Source of the DNA: Bacillota bacterium
GTDB taxonomy: Bacteria > Bacillota > Clostridia > Lachnospirales > Lachnospiraceae
DNA: 64,000 bases
Direction: 5' to 3'
NCBI GenBank assembly: GCA_023393095.1
Contig: JAEWMT010000070.1
Coordinates: 35,429 to 99,428, forward strand
Under the pieces are notes generated by a model. That model had not been told where the DNA came from and did no database searches. It was given only the letters and a program-made list of their open reading frames with translations. Below are positions 24,903 to 33,481 of the stretch, piece by piece. Both the position numbers and the translations under genes were made by a program. The stretch's first letter is position 1, and every line of letters starts with the position of its first letter.

Positions 24903-25496
24903 ATGTCAATATTTCCGATGGAAAAGCGAGAAAGTATTAAGACAACAATGTTAGAGGTTGGTATAAAACTAATTAAGCAAAAAGGAATGCAACACATAAC
25001 AATTAGCGAGATTACAAAGCAAACTAGTATTGGAAAAGGGACGTTTTATCATTTTTATAAATCTAAAGAGAGATTTATTTATGAAGTAATATTGTATAGC
25101 AAAGAAAAAATTTATCGAGAAATAAATCGAATTGTTGAAGAGAAGGGTGGTATCAATCGCGAAAATTTCGAGAAACTTTTTAATGTGTTTTCGTTAACAG
25201 GGGATAACAATATCATTAGTTCAATTACCGTGGAAGATGAAATATGGCTGGCAAAGAAGCTATCCTTAGAATACATCTTGAATCCTTCTAAGGAGGAGGC
25301 GATCATACAAAGTATATTAGAAAATGCGATTGGTATACGAGAGGGCATTCATTTTCATGTGTTAGCAAATATGATGAAAATTATGGCATTAACAGTGGAA
25401 AATAAAGAGTTTTTACATCAGGACGTTTTAGAAGAAAATATTAGACTTATGGTAAGACAAATATTAGATTATATTTTTGAGAAAGAAGAGGGATAG
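24903..25496 (+). CDS. TetR/AcrR-family transcriptional regulator
   Basis: This 197-residue protein has an N-terminal helix-turn-helix domain: MLEVGIKLIKQKGMQHITIS, then EITKQTSIGKGTFYHFYKSK, the standard TetR signature. The C-terminal half is helical and binds an unknown ligand. I start it at the ATG at 24903, preceded by GAGGAG seven bases upstream. An in-frame GTG at 24861 lies in the likely operator. The stop is two bases before the next gene, so the pair is an operon. Its likely job is to control itself and the downstream membrane protein. Confidence 0.9.
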   Translation: MSIFPMEKRESIKTTMLEVGIKLIKQKGMQHITISEITKQTSIGKGTFYHFYKSKERFIYEVILYSKEKIYREINRIVEEKGGINRENFEKLFNVFSLTGDNNIISSITVEDEIWLAKKLSLEYILNPSKEEAIIQSILENAIGIREGIHFHVLANMMKIMALTVENKEFLHQDVLEENIRLMVRQILDYIFEKEEG

Positions 25497-25498
25497 AT

Positions 25499-26002
25499 AT
25501 GTTATTTATATTAGAGAGTATTATTATATGTGTTTTATTTTCAATTGGAATATTGGTACCACTAGCAAGAAATCCAGTTGGGCAGATCATGTCATATCCA
25601 GTCGAAATCAGAAGAAGAGTAGAGTCCTTGCAACAATATAAAAATTGTATTAAGAAAAAGGAAACAAGGCATATTTGGATTAAGATTCTGGGAGCATTTA
25701 CATTTGTATTAGTATTAGCAATAATTGCATATTTTTCGGGAGCTACAACCTTTAAAGAAGCTTTTCCTTATGTTTTTCTTTTGTTTTTTGTAGTTAATAT
25801 GTATGATTTATTTATTATGGATATTGGTATTTTCATGCATTGCAAAAAGTTCTGGATACCTGGAACAGAAGATATGGTTCATGAATATCATAATCCACGC
25901 CATCATATTGTAGGAGCTGGCAAAGGTATAATAATTGGATTGTTAGTTGCTTTTCTTGCTGCGGTACTGATCCAAATAATACATATCATACAAATAGGAT
26001 AG
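25499..26002 (+). CDS. integral membrane protein in TetR operon
   Basis: This 167-residue protein has four hydrophobic segments: near residues 1-22, 55-75 (ILGAFTFVLVLAIIAYF), 85-108, and the C-terminal GIIIGLLVAFLAAVLIQIIHII. The first cytoplasmic loop has NPVGQIMSYPVEIRRRVESL, a block I associate with a family of uncharacterised clostridial membrane proteins found next to TetR regulators. It is not a recognisable drug pump. The TetR neighbour suggests it responds to a small molecule. Confidence 0.75.
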   Translation: MLFILESIIICVLFSIGILVPLARNPVGQIMSYPVEIRRRVESLQQYKNCIKKKETRHIWIKILGAFTFVLVLAIIAYFSGATTFKEAFPYVFLLFFVVNMYDLFIMDIGIFMHCKKFWIPGTEDMVHEYHNPRHHIVGAGKGIIIGLLVAFLAAVLIQIIHIIQIG

Positions 26003-26091
26003 CTTTAAAAAATAATCAATTTATCAGTTTTATTGATTTTATAATAATATATAATAGTTTAGTATTGTAATATCTAATTGCCTTAAGAATT

Positions 26092-26373
26092 CTAAATAAT
26101 CTCCCTTTCAATACTGACTATTTCCCCTTCCGTGTTACTTTCAATAAAATTTAGTACATGATCTATGATACTGTCAGCCTGTGCATTATCCCCAGCAACT
26201 CCAGCAAAACCAAGAACTGCAATTTGATGAATATCCTGTTCCTGCACCTCCGCTATGGATACGTTAAATTGATTGCGTACCTTGGCACAGAGACTTTTAA
26301 CAACCATGCGTTTTTCCTTTAGTGAGTGAACCCAAGGTAAATGTATTCTAATTGAAGCCGTTCCGATTACCAT
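26092..26373 (-). CDS. DUF503 (YlxP-like) protein
   Basis: This 93-residue protein matches DUF503: the N-terminal VIGTASIRIHLPWVHSLKEK, RMVVKSLCAKVRNQFNVSIAEV and a C-terminal conserved acidic helix. In many Firmicutes the family sits in the nusA-infB-rbfA region (YlxP) and is associated with ribosome maturation. Here it is away from that cluster, beside truA, which acts on tRNA. A GGAGGTAAT stretch precedes the ATG. The exact function is unknown. Confidence 0.88.
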   Translation of the reverse strand: MVIGTASIRIHLPWVHSLKEKRMVVKSLCAKVRNQFNVSIAEVQEQDIHQIAVLGFAGVAGDNAQADSIIDHVLNFIESNTEGEIVSIEREII

Positions 26374-26398
26374 ATTACCTCCATTTCATAATATCAAT

Positions 26399-26566
26399 TA
26401 GGTAATTACGAAACTATATAGTCTTTGTAATTGTATACACAGCAGATACATATTTCTCCGCTCCAACGCTTCCTCCGGGCCAAGTGTTTTAACACTTTAC
26501 TTTCGCTCCGAAATAGTATTTGCTGTGTATACAATAGCTACATTTTATAAGTTTCGCAATTATCTA
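26399..26566. mobile_element. 168-bp MITE-like palindromic element with 11-bp duplication
   Basis: The ends are inverted repeats (TAGGTAATTACGAAACT at the left; the complement with two changes at the right). Inside are perfect 14-base arms TTGTATACACAGCA (26431-26444, complement at 26521-26534) and a central AAGTGTT/AACACTT. On each side lies the 11-base direct repeat ATAATATCAAT (26388-26398 and 26567-26577), as expected for a target duplication. The right copy covers the truA stop codon. No coding capacity is seen, so movement would need a transposase elsewhere. Confidence 0.7.
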
Positions 26567-26572
26567 ATAATA

Positions 26573-27310
26573 TCAATAAGTTACCTTCTCCAAATACAAC
26601 CCGCAGGCCTCTGCCAAATTACCGGTCTTTCCTCTGTCCTTTGCTTCAAGCATACCCGTTATTTCCTCCGCCTTAATCTTATGTAGTCCAACATCAATCA
26701 GAGTACCAACGATCCACCTCGCCATGTTATAAAGGAACCCATTCCCACAAAGTCTGATATTGACAAAGTCATCCACAAGTTCAATATTAATGTCATAGAT
26801 TTCACGAACCATTGATTTTTTCTTAGATTTCGCATTGGAGAAGGCAGTAAAATCATGTACACCGATAAATGCTTCACTTGCTGCCTTCATCGCTCCCAAA
26901 TCCAGCTTGTCTGGCACATGCATACTGTACTTACGCATGAAGGGGTTACTATATTCCTTATTCCAGATTTTATATAAATAGGTTTTATCCTTTACATGAT
27001 ACCTGGCATGAAAATTTTCCGATACAGGGGAAACCTCCACAACACTGATATCCTGAGGTAAATATTGATTAAGATATGCCTTTATTTGATCTGGTTCAAA
27101 ATTTTTCTCTGTTTTAAAATTAACCGTCTGCGCCAAGGCATGGACTCCGGCATCCGTTCTGCTACAACCGACTATTTCTATTGCATGTCCAAGCATCTGG
27201 AACAAGACTTTTTCTATCTTGTCCTGTATGGTACTTTCATTGCCGCCAAGCCGCTGCCAGCCCTTGTAGCGGCTCCCGTCATACTGGATCATCAGTTTGT
27301 AGTTATACAT
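26573..27310 (-). CDS. truA: tRNA pseudouridine(38-40) synthase TruA
   Basis: TruA isomerises uridines 38-40 in the anticodon stem-loop. This 245-residue protein has the canonical N-terminus YDGSRYKGWQRL, the catalytic block GCSRTDAGVHALAQ with the invariant Asp (residue 53), LPQDISVVEV, HARYHVKDKTYLYKIWN and the C-terminal FLYNMARWIVGTLIDVG. All known key residues are present, unlike the second copy at 35800-36540. Its stop codon lies within the flank of the MITE-like element, so insertion seems to have occurred exactly at the gene end. Confidence 0.95.
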   Translation of the reverse strand: MYNYKLMIQYDGSRYKGWQRLGGNESTIQDKIEKVLFQMLGHAIEIVGCSRTDAGVHALAQTVNFKTEKNFEPDQIKAYLNQYLPQDISVVEVSPVSENFHARYHVKDKTYLYKIWNKEYSNPFMRKYSMHVPDKLDLGAMKAASEAFIGVHDFTAFSNAKSKKKSMVREIYDINIELVDDFVNIRLCGNGFLYNMARWIVGTLIDVGLHKIKAEEITGMLEAKDRGKTGNLAEACGLYLEKVTY

Positions 27311-27414
27311 ACTGTCTCCTTTTTGTACTGTTGAATTTTAGTATCGCCCAAATTTTAGATGATATTCTTTTTTAGAATTAGTTACTAAAATGAAACTTCG
27401 TAGTAAAAAATAGC

Positions 27415-27581
27415 AATACTTGATAAAATACGCATATAACATCTATTGGAAACCATTAGTTTTGATATATTTATTCTGGCGCCTACGTTAAGTTGGTCAA
27501 TTCACTTATGGATTTCGAAGATGGTTTAGGAGTGAGAAAGAGCATTCTTCATTAACTGAAATGCTGATTTTATCAAGCATT
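27415..27581. repeat. intergenic interrupted palindrome (167 bp)
   Basis: The 21-base arms at 27415-27435 (AATACTTGATAAAATACGCAT) and 27561-27581 are complementary except for about three positions, with about 125 bases between. There is no coding frame inside. The flanks show no clear direct repeat. It may be a second non-autonomous element or the remains of one, between truA and the aldo/keto reductase gene. Confidence 0.4.
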
Positions 27582-27602
27582 ATCAATCATCGAATTTATT
27601 TA

Positions 27603-28610
27603 TTACATAAAATTCTGATAATCCGTCCAGTTTTCAATAAGCAGCTTTGGTGTATCCAATCCATAAGGACAGTGGTTTTTACAATGATCACAGTGGATAC
27701 AGGCTTCAATCAGCTTCATCTTATCCTTCCAGCTGTCACTCAGAAATACGGATAACGGTGCCCGCCGAATCATCAGTGACATTCTTGCCGAAGTAGGGAT
27801 ATCTATACCTGCCGGACAGGGAAGACAATATCCGCAGCCTCTGCAGAAATCCCTGCCAAGCTCTCTTTGGTCATGCACTATCACAGCTTTATACTCATCA
27901 TTCATCACCGGAGGGTTGTCAATGTATTCGATAAATTCATCTAACTCCTGCTCTTTTTGAACACCCCAGATTGGAAGTACATTGTCATATTGTGCAAGAT
28001 ATGCATAGGCTGCTGCTGAATTTGATATCAGTCCACCGGACAATGCCTTCATAGCAATAAATCCTATCCCCTTTCTCTGGCAAAGCTTTACCAACTCAAT
28101 CTCTTGCTCCGTTGCCAGATAACTGAAGGGGAACTGGATTGTCTCGTATAAACCGGATTCAGCAGCTTCTATTGCAACCGGCAGTCTGTGGTTGGTAATT
28201 CCGATGTGACGAATCATTCCTTTTTCTTTTGCCTCCAACATGGCCTCATATAAGCCGGTACCATCACCCGGCTTCGGACAAAAGCCGGGATTATGGAACT
28301 GGTAAATATCCAGATAATCTGTTTTCAGCTGCTCAAGTGAGGTCTTTAATTGTTCCCAGAACTCTTCCACCTTTGTTGTCATAGTCTTAGAAGCAATATA
28401 AATATTCTCCCTTACTTCACTTAAAGCATAACCAATTTTCTCTTCACTGTCTGTATAGAATCTTGCCGTATCAAAAAATGTAATTCCATTCTGATATGCC
28501 TTTTTTAATAGCTTCGCTGCCTCTTCTATACTAATTCTTTGAATCGGAAGTGCTCCAAATCCATTCTTATTCACTCTGATATTTGTCTTACCTAATAATA
28601 CCTGTTCCAT
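27603..28610 (-). CDS. aldo/keto reductase with C-terminal ferredoxin domain
   Basis: The first 240 residues form an aldo/keto reductase barrel: GFGALPIQRI, the catalytic FFDTARFYTDSEEKIGYAL with Asp and Tyr, the TKMTTKVEE region with Lys replaced by Ser-Lys at the strand end, YLDIYQFHNPGF with His, and GITNHRL. The C-terminal 90 residues carry two cysteine clusters (CRGCGYCLPCPAGI and CIHCDHCKNHCPYGL), giving two [4Fe-4S] sites. Such fusions occur widely in anaerobes and are thought to couple ferredoxin to NAD(P)H-linked reduction. The substrate is unknown. It is monocistronic by position. Confidence 0.92.
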   Translation of the reverse strand: MEQVLLGKTNIRVNKNGFGALPIQRISIEEAAKLLKKAYQNGITFFDTARFYTDSEEKIGYALSEVRENIYIASKTMTTKVEEFWEQLKTSLEQLKTDYLDIYQFHNPGFCPKPGDGTGLYEAMLEAKEKGMIRHIGITNHRLPVAIEAAESGLYETIQFPFSYLATEQEIELVKLCQRKGIGFIAMKALSGGLISNSAAAYAYLAQYDNVLPIWGVQKEQELDEFIEYIDNPPVMNDEYKAVIVHDQRELGRDFCRGCGYCLPCPAGIDIPTSARMSLMIRRAPLSVFLSDSWKDKMKLIEACIHCDHCKNHCPYGLDTPKLLIENWTDYQNFM

Positions 28611-28740
28611 AACTGTTCCTTTCTTCTGTTACGATAGTTACTTCCTTTGTTCTTATTTATCATCATAGGCTTCACACCTGAGTTTCACAATACTTTTTTG
28701 CATCTTTAAGGCTTAATAAGAAAGTTACCGCTTGATGGAA

Positions 28741-28781
28741 AGGCGAGTCATCTGTGTATATATGCACACATATTCATCTCT
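28741..28781 (-). repeat. GAGATGAATAT hairpin repeat, copy A
   Basis: Read on the minus strand this is GAGATGAATATGTGTGCATA, continuing TATACACAGATGACTCGCC. The copy at 56403-56442 shares about 34 of 40 positions. The element forms its own hairpin around the GTGCATATAT centre. It lies between the aldo/keto reductase start and the DUF3160 gene end. Confidence 0.5.
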
Positions 28782-28799
28782 CTACTTAAATCAGACTTA

Positions 28800-31070
28800 T
28801 TACTCGCTCAAATTGTCCCAATCAACTTCTAATGGTTCTATATTAACATTATCGCTCCCATTTTTAAAGTACTTAGTCCAGTCCGGCTGCTTTGGTCGTG
28901 AAGAAGATGGTTCACCGAAATCCATCGTATCACCGTATTCCCCGTGAGTTACTTTAATTCCATTTAATCCCCACCACTCTTTATCGGTAAGTCTTTTATC
29001 ACTGGTAAATTCATAGAAAGAATATACCGTTCCTCTCGACAAATACAGTTTATTTTCGACAGGTACCACTACATAGATATCATCAAAAAAGCCGGTACCC
29101 AAAGTTAGATAAGTAGCCTTATAGGTAGAAATATCCGTTACTAGCATATCGGTTATATCGTTCGGAGTATCAAAATCCTGTGATGCACCAAGCTGGAAAT
29201 TAAGCACAATATTCTCCATTGTAGAGCCAACCCATAGAAGCTGTTTTTTCTCGTCCTTATTAAGCGGTTCATTTTTCAGCTCCTTGCTAGAGCATTCCAG
29301 AAGTAAATTCAATAGCTTTTTATAGCTTTCTGCTCCTTCCAACAGATTTTCATTTATCATTCCCTTATCTTTTAGAATTGAAATTGTACTATTTGTCAGA
29401 TACAAAAGCTTACTGTAAAGACTTATATCCGGCTCTACATAATGCTGATCTGCAAAAGCTTCCGGTCCTCCACCCTCCGCACTCGACTGCTTCGCATATA
29501 GAACTGTATCATGTTTTAATTCTGTATAGCTTCCTAAAGCAGCATTTAAGGATTTATACTTCCAAGCCTTCGTTGTCATGAAAAAAGGCATTCCAGAATT
29601 CGAAGAATAATCAGTTGTTAGATCCTTAAGAGTCCATAGCCATCCAGAATAAAGATTCGTTTTCCAATCATCCGTATGATAAGCAGATACCTTTTCCTTC
29701 AGCTTATTGTACTGATCGGTATACTGCGGCCAACTCTTCTGCGGCTGGTATACGCTAAATAGTAGTTCCTGCGCTGTGCTGTTTCCGAGTACACCCATTA
29801 CATCGAGAGAAGAGGGAATTGGCCTTTTATTATTATGAATTAACTTCTGTAATATCTCTCCATCAAGTACATATCTCTGGCCCATAAAACGAAATTGCTT
29901 CCCTGTCGGTGTGGATAAGTTATCAAAGTCTGCTTTTATCTTAGGATCCGGCAGTTTCTCCACCGCTTCCTTAATTTTATCTCGGAATTTATCATCATTA
30001 AAAATATTCGGATTTTCACTGTCGCCAAATACCGACCTACGTAGTCCATTCATGTCAAATACATTGATATCATCGGATATGCCTACATACTGTGAGGTTG
30101 GTTGGTAAATATCCGACCAGAGCTTTGCATCACAGTTACCATCTGATTCAGAAAAGGTTGTAAATGAAATCAGAAGGGAACGGTAAATATTATCATATAA
30201 GAGCTTCCCGTCTTCTTCAAATGCATAGGGAGCTGTACCAAGCCACATCATGGTCTTAAAATATTTACTTAATTCTTCACTTCTCGTATAATGTCCTCTT
30301 ACTGTGAACTGAGAATAATCATAATCCTTATCAAAAAGTGGTGATCTCTGAATTCCATTGGCAGCCTGACATAGCTCATATTCCTGCTTCGCATTGGTCA
30401 AAAGCTTCTGATCAATATCTGCAGATATGTTTTCACTTTGGGTAAATAACATCCTTGCTACCAGAAAATATATTATGTTCTGCTTCTGAAGTATTTTTAA
30501 ATCCTCCTCCTTCAATTCTTTCAGTAAAAGGATTGACTTATCAAGCATCTGTGCTGTCATTTGATCCAGATCCTTATAAAGATAGCTACTCTCAATAAAC
30601 ATTAGGGATTTATCATAAAACTGATGAAATAAATGAAGCGCACAATCTGAAGTAATAAAATTCGGGACTCCATTATATTCATTATTATCATAAGTATAAT
30701 ATGATCTCGTATTATTTGACGGAATTACAACAAAGCCATTTTGAGATAACAATTTGATCTGATCCTTTGAAAAGCCGGAAAATTGCTTAATATTTTCAAT
30801 ATTGGATAAATCCTTTGCAATTTTGTAAGTCGGTACCTTTGCTTCATAAACCGGAGCTTCGTACTTAGTTGTAATAGTATCGAGGCTCTGTGCCAAGGAC
30901 CATTCTGTATTCAAGGTAAGAAGTTGTTTTTCTAAGGTATTATCCTTTTCTCTATCCCCTGCCCGATCCGTAATCTTATTATTGCTAGAAGTACTGCTTT
31001 GCTTCTCTCCTTTATGACAGCCGGTAAGTACAATACATAAACATAATAAAACAACAAAAAGCTTTTTCAT
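28800..31070 (-). CDS. DUF3160 lipoprotein
   Basis: This 756-residue protein is exported as a lipoprotein (signal peptide with lipobox VLTGC at about residue 18), followed by a Ser/Lys linker and a long DUF3160 domain. Typical blocks are LSQNGFVVIPSN, FITSDCALHLFHQFYDKSL, GHYTRSEELSKYFKTMMWLG, FMGQRYVLDGEIL and QSSAEGGGPEAFADQHYVEP. The start is the ATG at 31070 with GGAGG five bases upstream. A TTG five codons earlier overlaps that site. The function of DUF3160 is unknown. An FG-GAP-like gene lies upstream in the same direction, which suggests a two-gene envelope unit. Confidence 0.88.
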   Translation of the reverse strand: MKKLFVVLLCLCIVLTGCHKGEKQSSTSSNNKITDRAGDREKDNTLEKQLLTLNTEWSLAQSLDTITTKYEAPVYEAKVPTYKIAKDLSNIENIKQFSGFSKDQIKLLSQNGFVVIPSNNTRSYYTYDNNEYNGVPNFITSDCALHLFHQFYDKSLMFIESSYLYKDLDQMTAQMLDKSILLLKELKEEDLKILQKQNIIYFLVARMLFTQSENISADIDQKLLTNAKQEYELCQAANGIQRSPLFDKDYDYSQFTVRGHYTRSEELSKYFKTMMWLGTAPYAFEEDGKLLYDNIYRSLLISFTTFSESDGNCDAKLWSDIYQPTSQYVGISDDINVFDMNGLRRSVFGDSENPNIFNDDKFRDKIKEAVEKLPDPKIKADFDNLSTPTGKQFRFMGQRYVLDGEILQKLIHNNKRPIPSSLDVMGVLGNSTAQELLFSVYQPQKSWPQYTDQYNKLKEKVSAYHTDDWKTNLYSGWLWTLKDLTTDYSSNSGMPFFMTTKAWKYKSLNAALGSYTELKHDTVLYAKQSSAEGGGPEAFADQHYVEPDISLYSKLLYLTNSTISILKDKGMINENLLEGAESYKKLLNLLLECSSKELKNEPLNKDEKKQLLWVGSTMENIVLNFQLGASQDFDTPNDITDMLVTDISTYKATYLTLGTGFFDDIYVVVPVENKLYLSRGTVYSFYEFTSDKRLTDKEWWGLNGIKVTHGEYGDTMDFGEPSSSRPKQPDWTKYFKNGSDNVNIEPLEVDWDNLSE

Positions 31071-31230
31071 TCTTTCCCTCCACAATTTTATATTTTATTT
31101 ACTCTTAGTCTTAGCTTAAGTTTCATTCGTCTTAATATAGATATAGAAATGAATATCGCTTTATATTCATCCACGAAATTCAATTAAATTCAATTAAAGC
31201 TTATACATTCAAACCTATCTTCTTAATAAG

Positions 31231-31962
31231 TTATTCCAATATTCCATCCTTTGCTCTTAGTATTACTTTATGTTCCTTATTATCCTTCTTATAGGTTATT
31301 CCTATCTGATTCTCTCCGTTTATAGTAATGTTTGTGATCTTTTCATAATCCTTACTTTGGGCAAGCATTATAAATCCAAAGTTAAACCAATAATATATGC
31401 TGATTCGCTCTCCCCTTTTGGTCTTACTGATGAAAATGAGTTCATTCCCCTTGATTGGTATCAGATCGGCAGCAATAAAATCCTTCCAGTCTCCTCCAAC
31501 CTCAGAGCCAGTCCATTTCTTTACCAGCTTATTGTTTTTAAAATTAAAAGCAAAAAGTCGGTTTTTCAGTGTCTTATCAAAACGCGTCGTTTTACGAACT
31601 GCAGTTATAATTTCTTTTTCTCCTTCCCCATCAATGTCAGACAGTTCAATTTTCCATGGCTTAAGACCACTGAAATCATTGTCATAAATACGCCTCCAGC
31701 CAATATCCGAGTGTTTTTCAAAAATTGTTAAGGTATCTCCATAGTCCTGGCGGCCTTCTCTACTTGTAATCAGATAAGTCATATTATGATCTGTAACTCC
31801 ATCAATGACTGTCTCATTTTCCATCAATAATGCGCTAAATTCCTTCCAGCTATCCTGCGTTTTTGCGGAGCTTGTTAATGCAAATATAACAGCAAGACCA
31901 ACACCGGCAAAAAGAAATAGGATCAGTATCGTTCGTAAAATGTTCTTCTTTATTCTATTCAT
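31231..31962 (-). CDS. membrane-anchored FG-GAP-like protein
   Basis: This 243-residue protein has one N-terminal membrane segment (ILRTILILFLFAGVGLAVIFAL) and an extracytoplasmic beta-rich part with one clear FG-GAP-type calcium loop, SDIDGEGEKEI. A second repeat-like segment is seen at DFIAADLIPIKGNELIFI. FG-GAP or VCBS proteins often fold as beta propellers, but this one is too short for a full propeller. It precedes the DUF3160 lipoprotein by about 160 bases in the same direction and may act with it at the cell surface. No catalytic motif is seen. Confidence 0.7.
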   Translation of the reverse strand: MNRIKKNILRTILILFLFAGVGLAVIFALTSSAKTQDSWKEFSALLMENETVIDGVTDHNMTYLITSREGRQDYGDTLTIFEKHSDIGWRRIYDNDFSGLKPWKIELSDIDGEGEKEIITAVRKTTRFDKTLKNRLFAFNFKNNKLVKKWTGSEVGGDWKDFIAADLIPIKGNELIFISKTKRGERISIYYWFNFGFIMLAQSKDYEKITNITINGENQIGITYKKDNKEHKVILRAKDGILE

Positions 31963-32104
31963 AACTCATTCTTCCGTATTGAAACATGTTATATTACTCC
32001 TTTATTTTCTGAATAATATTGTAAACACATTTTCCATTATATACCTGTTACATATATGTATCAACGTAACTATATTTAAATTTTTATTACATTAATATTA
32101 CATA

Positions 32105-32133
32105 TTGACATATACAGTCTAACTGTATATACT
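32105..32133 (+). promoter_or_regulatory. PadR promoter with operator palindrome in the spacer
   Basis: TTGACA (32105-32110) and TATACT (32128-32133) are spaced exactly 17 bases. The spacer is filled by the perfect inverted repeat ATATACAG-TCTAA-CTGTATAT (32110-32130). A PadR dimer bound there would cover the promoter, giving direct autorepression. Confidence 0.65.
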
Positions 32134-32182
32134 AACTATATAAAGTTTCACTATATATTCGGACGATATAATGGAGGAAAAA

Positions 32183-32494
32183 ATGAACCTTAATAAATAT
32201 TTACCATTAACCGAAACTACCTACTATATATTATTGGCACTGACACAACCCGGTCATGGTTATTCCATCATGCAGAAGGTGGAGGAATTAAGCAGCGGGA
32301 AGGTACGGGTTGCTGCCGGAACAATGTACGGAGCACTAGAAAATCTTACAAAGCAGAACTTGATTTATTCTATTCCCAGCCCAGACCCGCGAAGAAAGGT
32401 ATATCAAATTACACTTGAGGGTAAAGAAGTACTTCAGCTGGAAGCCACTAGACTAAGATATCTGGTTAAGGTTGCCGAAGATCATGGGTTTTAA
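32183..32494 (+). CDS. PadR-family regulator (first copy)
   Basis: This 103-residue winged-helix regulator has LTETTYYILLALTQPGHGYS, IMQKVEELSSGKVRVAAGTM, YGALENLTKQNLI and the wing RRKVYQITLEGKEVLQLE, the full PadR pattern. The ATG at 32183 follows GGAGG. An upstream in-frame ATG at 32171 is itself part of that site. The downstream DUF2812 gene begins 22 bases after the stop. PadR regulators of this short class respond to drugs, phenolics or envelope stress. The same PadR-DUF2812 pairing occurs again at 40357-41697. Confidence 0.92.
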   Translation: MNLNKYLPLTETTYYILLALTQPGHGYSIMQKVEELSSGKVRVAAGTMYGALENLTKQNLIYSIPSPDPRRKVYQITLEGKEVLQLEATRLRYLVKVAEDHGF

Positions 32495-32516
32495 TTAAGC
32501 AGGAGGCGTATATTTT

Positions 32517-33140
32517 ATGTGGGTATGTAAATGTTTTCTTGATTTTAAGAAGGAAGAGAAATGGCTCGAAGAAAAGGGTAGACAAGGGTATCAATTAAAA
32601 GAAGTGAATTGTGGATTTTATCGGTTTGATTATGTGAACACCCCGGTGGATTTGAATATTAAAATTGATTATCGCACCTTTAATAGTATAAAAGATTTTC
32701 AATACTACTGCGCCTTATTTGAAGATAGTGGCTGGCAACATATTGCCGGATCAAGATGGTCTGGTTCCCAGTACTTTGTAAAAGCAAGACCGGATGCGGG
32801 TGATGATATTTTTTCTGATGGATTATCTCGAGCAGGACGTTATAAACGTTTTGCATTAATGTGGTTTAGCCTAGCACTTGCATATTTACCACTTATGGTA
32901 GTTTTCTTTCTAAACGGATCTATAGATTTACACAAAATATTGAATTTAAAATCTTTGTATCTCACTCCAGGACTTTGGGATATGAAGGGTACGCATTTTC
33001 TTCGCGCCTTTCTTTTTGAAACACCCTTTGCAATAATGCGAGGATTTGGATGGGTCATATTTATTTTTATTGTACTCATCTTTGTATATTACACCCTGAA
33101 AGCTTACTTATTGTATAAAAAAGATCTGAAAAAAAGTTAA
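32517..33140 (+). CDS. DUF2812 membrane protein (first copy)
   Basis: This 207-residue protein has an N-terminal DUF2812 domain: CFLDFKKEEKWLEEKGRQGY, then QLKEVNCGFYRFDYV, and a block DSGWQHIAGSRWSGSQYFVK. Two hydrophobic segments follow (FALMWFSLALAYLPLMVVFFL and WVIFIFIVLIFVYYTLKAYLL). DUF2812 proteins almost always accompany PadR regulators and may act as the membrane sensor or anti-regulator for them. That is inference from genome context in general and in this window. A hairpin terminator follows at 33304. Confidence 0.88.
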   Translation: MWVCKCFLDFKKEEKWLEEKGRQGYQLKEVNCGFYRFDYVNTPVDLNIKIDYRTFNSIKDFQYYCALFEDSGWQHIAGSRWSGSQYFVKARPDAGDDIFSDGLSRAGRYKRFALMWFSLALAYLPLMVVFFLNGSIDLHKILNLKSLYLTPGLWDMKGTHFLRAFLFETPFAIMRGFGWVIFIFIVLIFVYYTLKAYLLYKKDLKKS

Positions 33141-33481
33141 TCATTTTTTACTGATGAAAGAAACAAATTATTTTTTAATTATGCTTTTATTTAATAAAAT
33201 ATTAGTTCGAGTGCCCTAAATCTGATCTATGTAAAAGATGACATATGACACTCGAATCAATATCTAATTAATATATTTCGAATCTACTGAATAACTCCAA
33301 ACTGCGGTTATATACTAATAAGTATAAATTACTTGATTGTATATGCCGCTTTTGTTTTTATATGACTGTAACTTAATAGCAAATAAATATATATTAATGA
33401 TTAATAAAATTAGGTATTATCAACGAAATTCAACTGTGAAGCTTAATTATATAAGAAAGAGACGGCAATAAGAGGTATTAT
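33141..33481. other. intergenic region with terminator and a long-loop repeat
   Basis: There is no gene here. TTCGAGTG at 33206-33213 is complementary to CACTCGAA at 33249-33256, with a loop of 35 bases. The DUF2812 terminator lies at 33304-33360. The remaining bases are AT-rich, and the phosphoesterase promoter is not obvious. Confidence 0.4.
33304..33360 (+). terminator. terminator of the PadR-DUF2812 unit
   Basis: GCGG-TT-ATATAC and GTATAT-G-CCGC form an interrupted stem (33304-33349) followed by TTTTGTTTTTAT. Its distance from the DUF2812 stop (about 160 bases) is large, so a long 3' untranslated region is implied. Confidence 0.6.

Noticed and set aside
31270..31731. Plus-strand frame of 153 codons opposite the FG-GAP-like gene
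   Set aside because: It is antisense to a gene with good domain evidence, and its hydrophobic start is the complement of Asn/Lys codons. No ribosome binding site.
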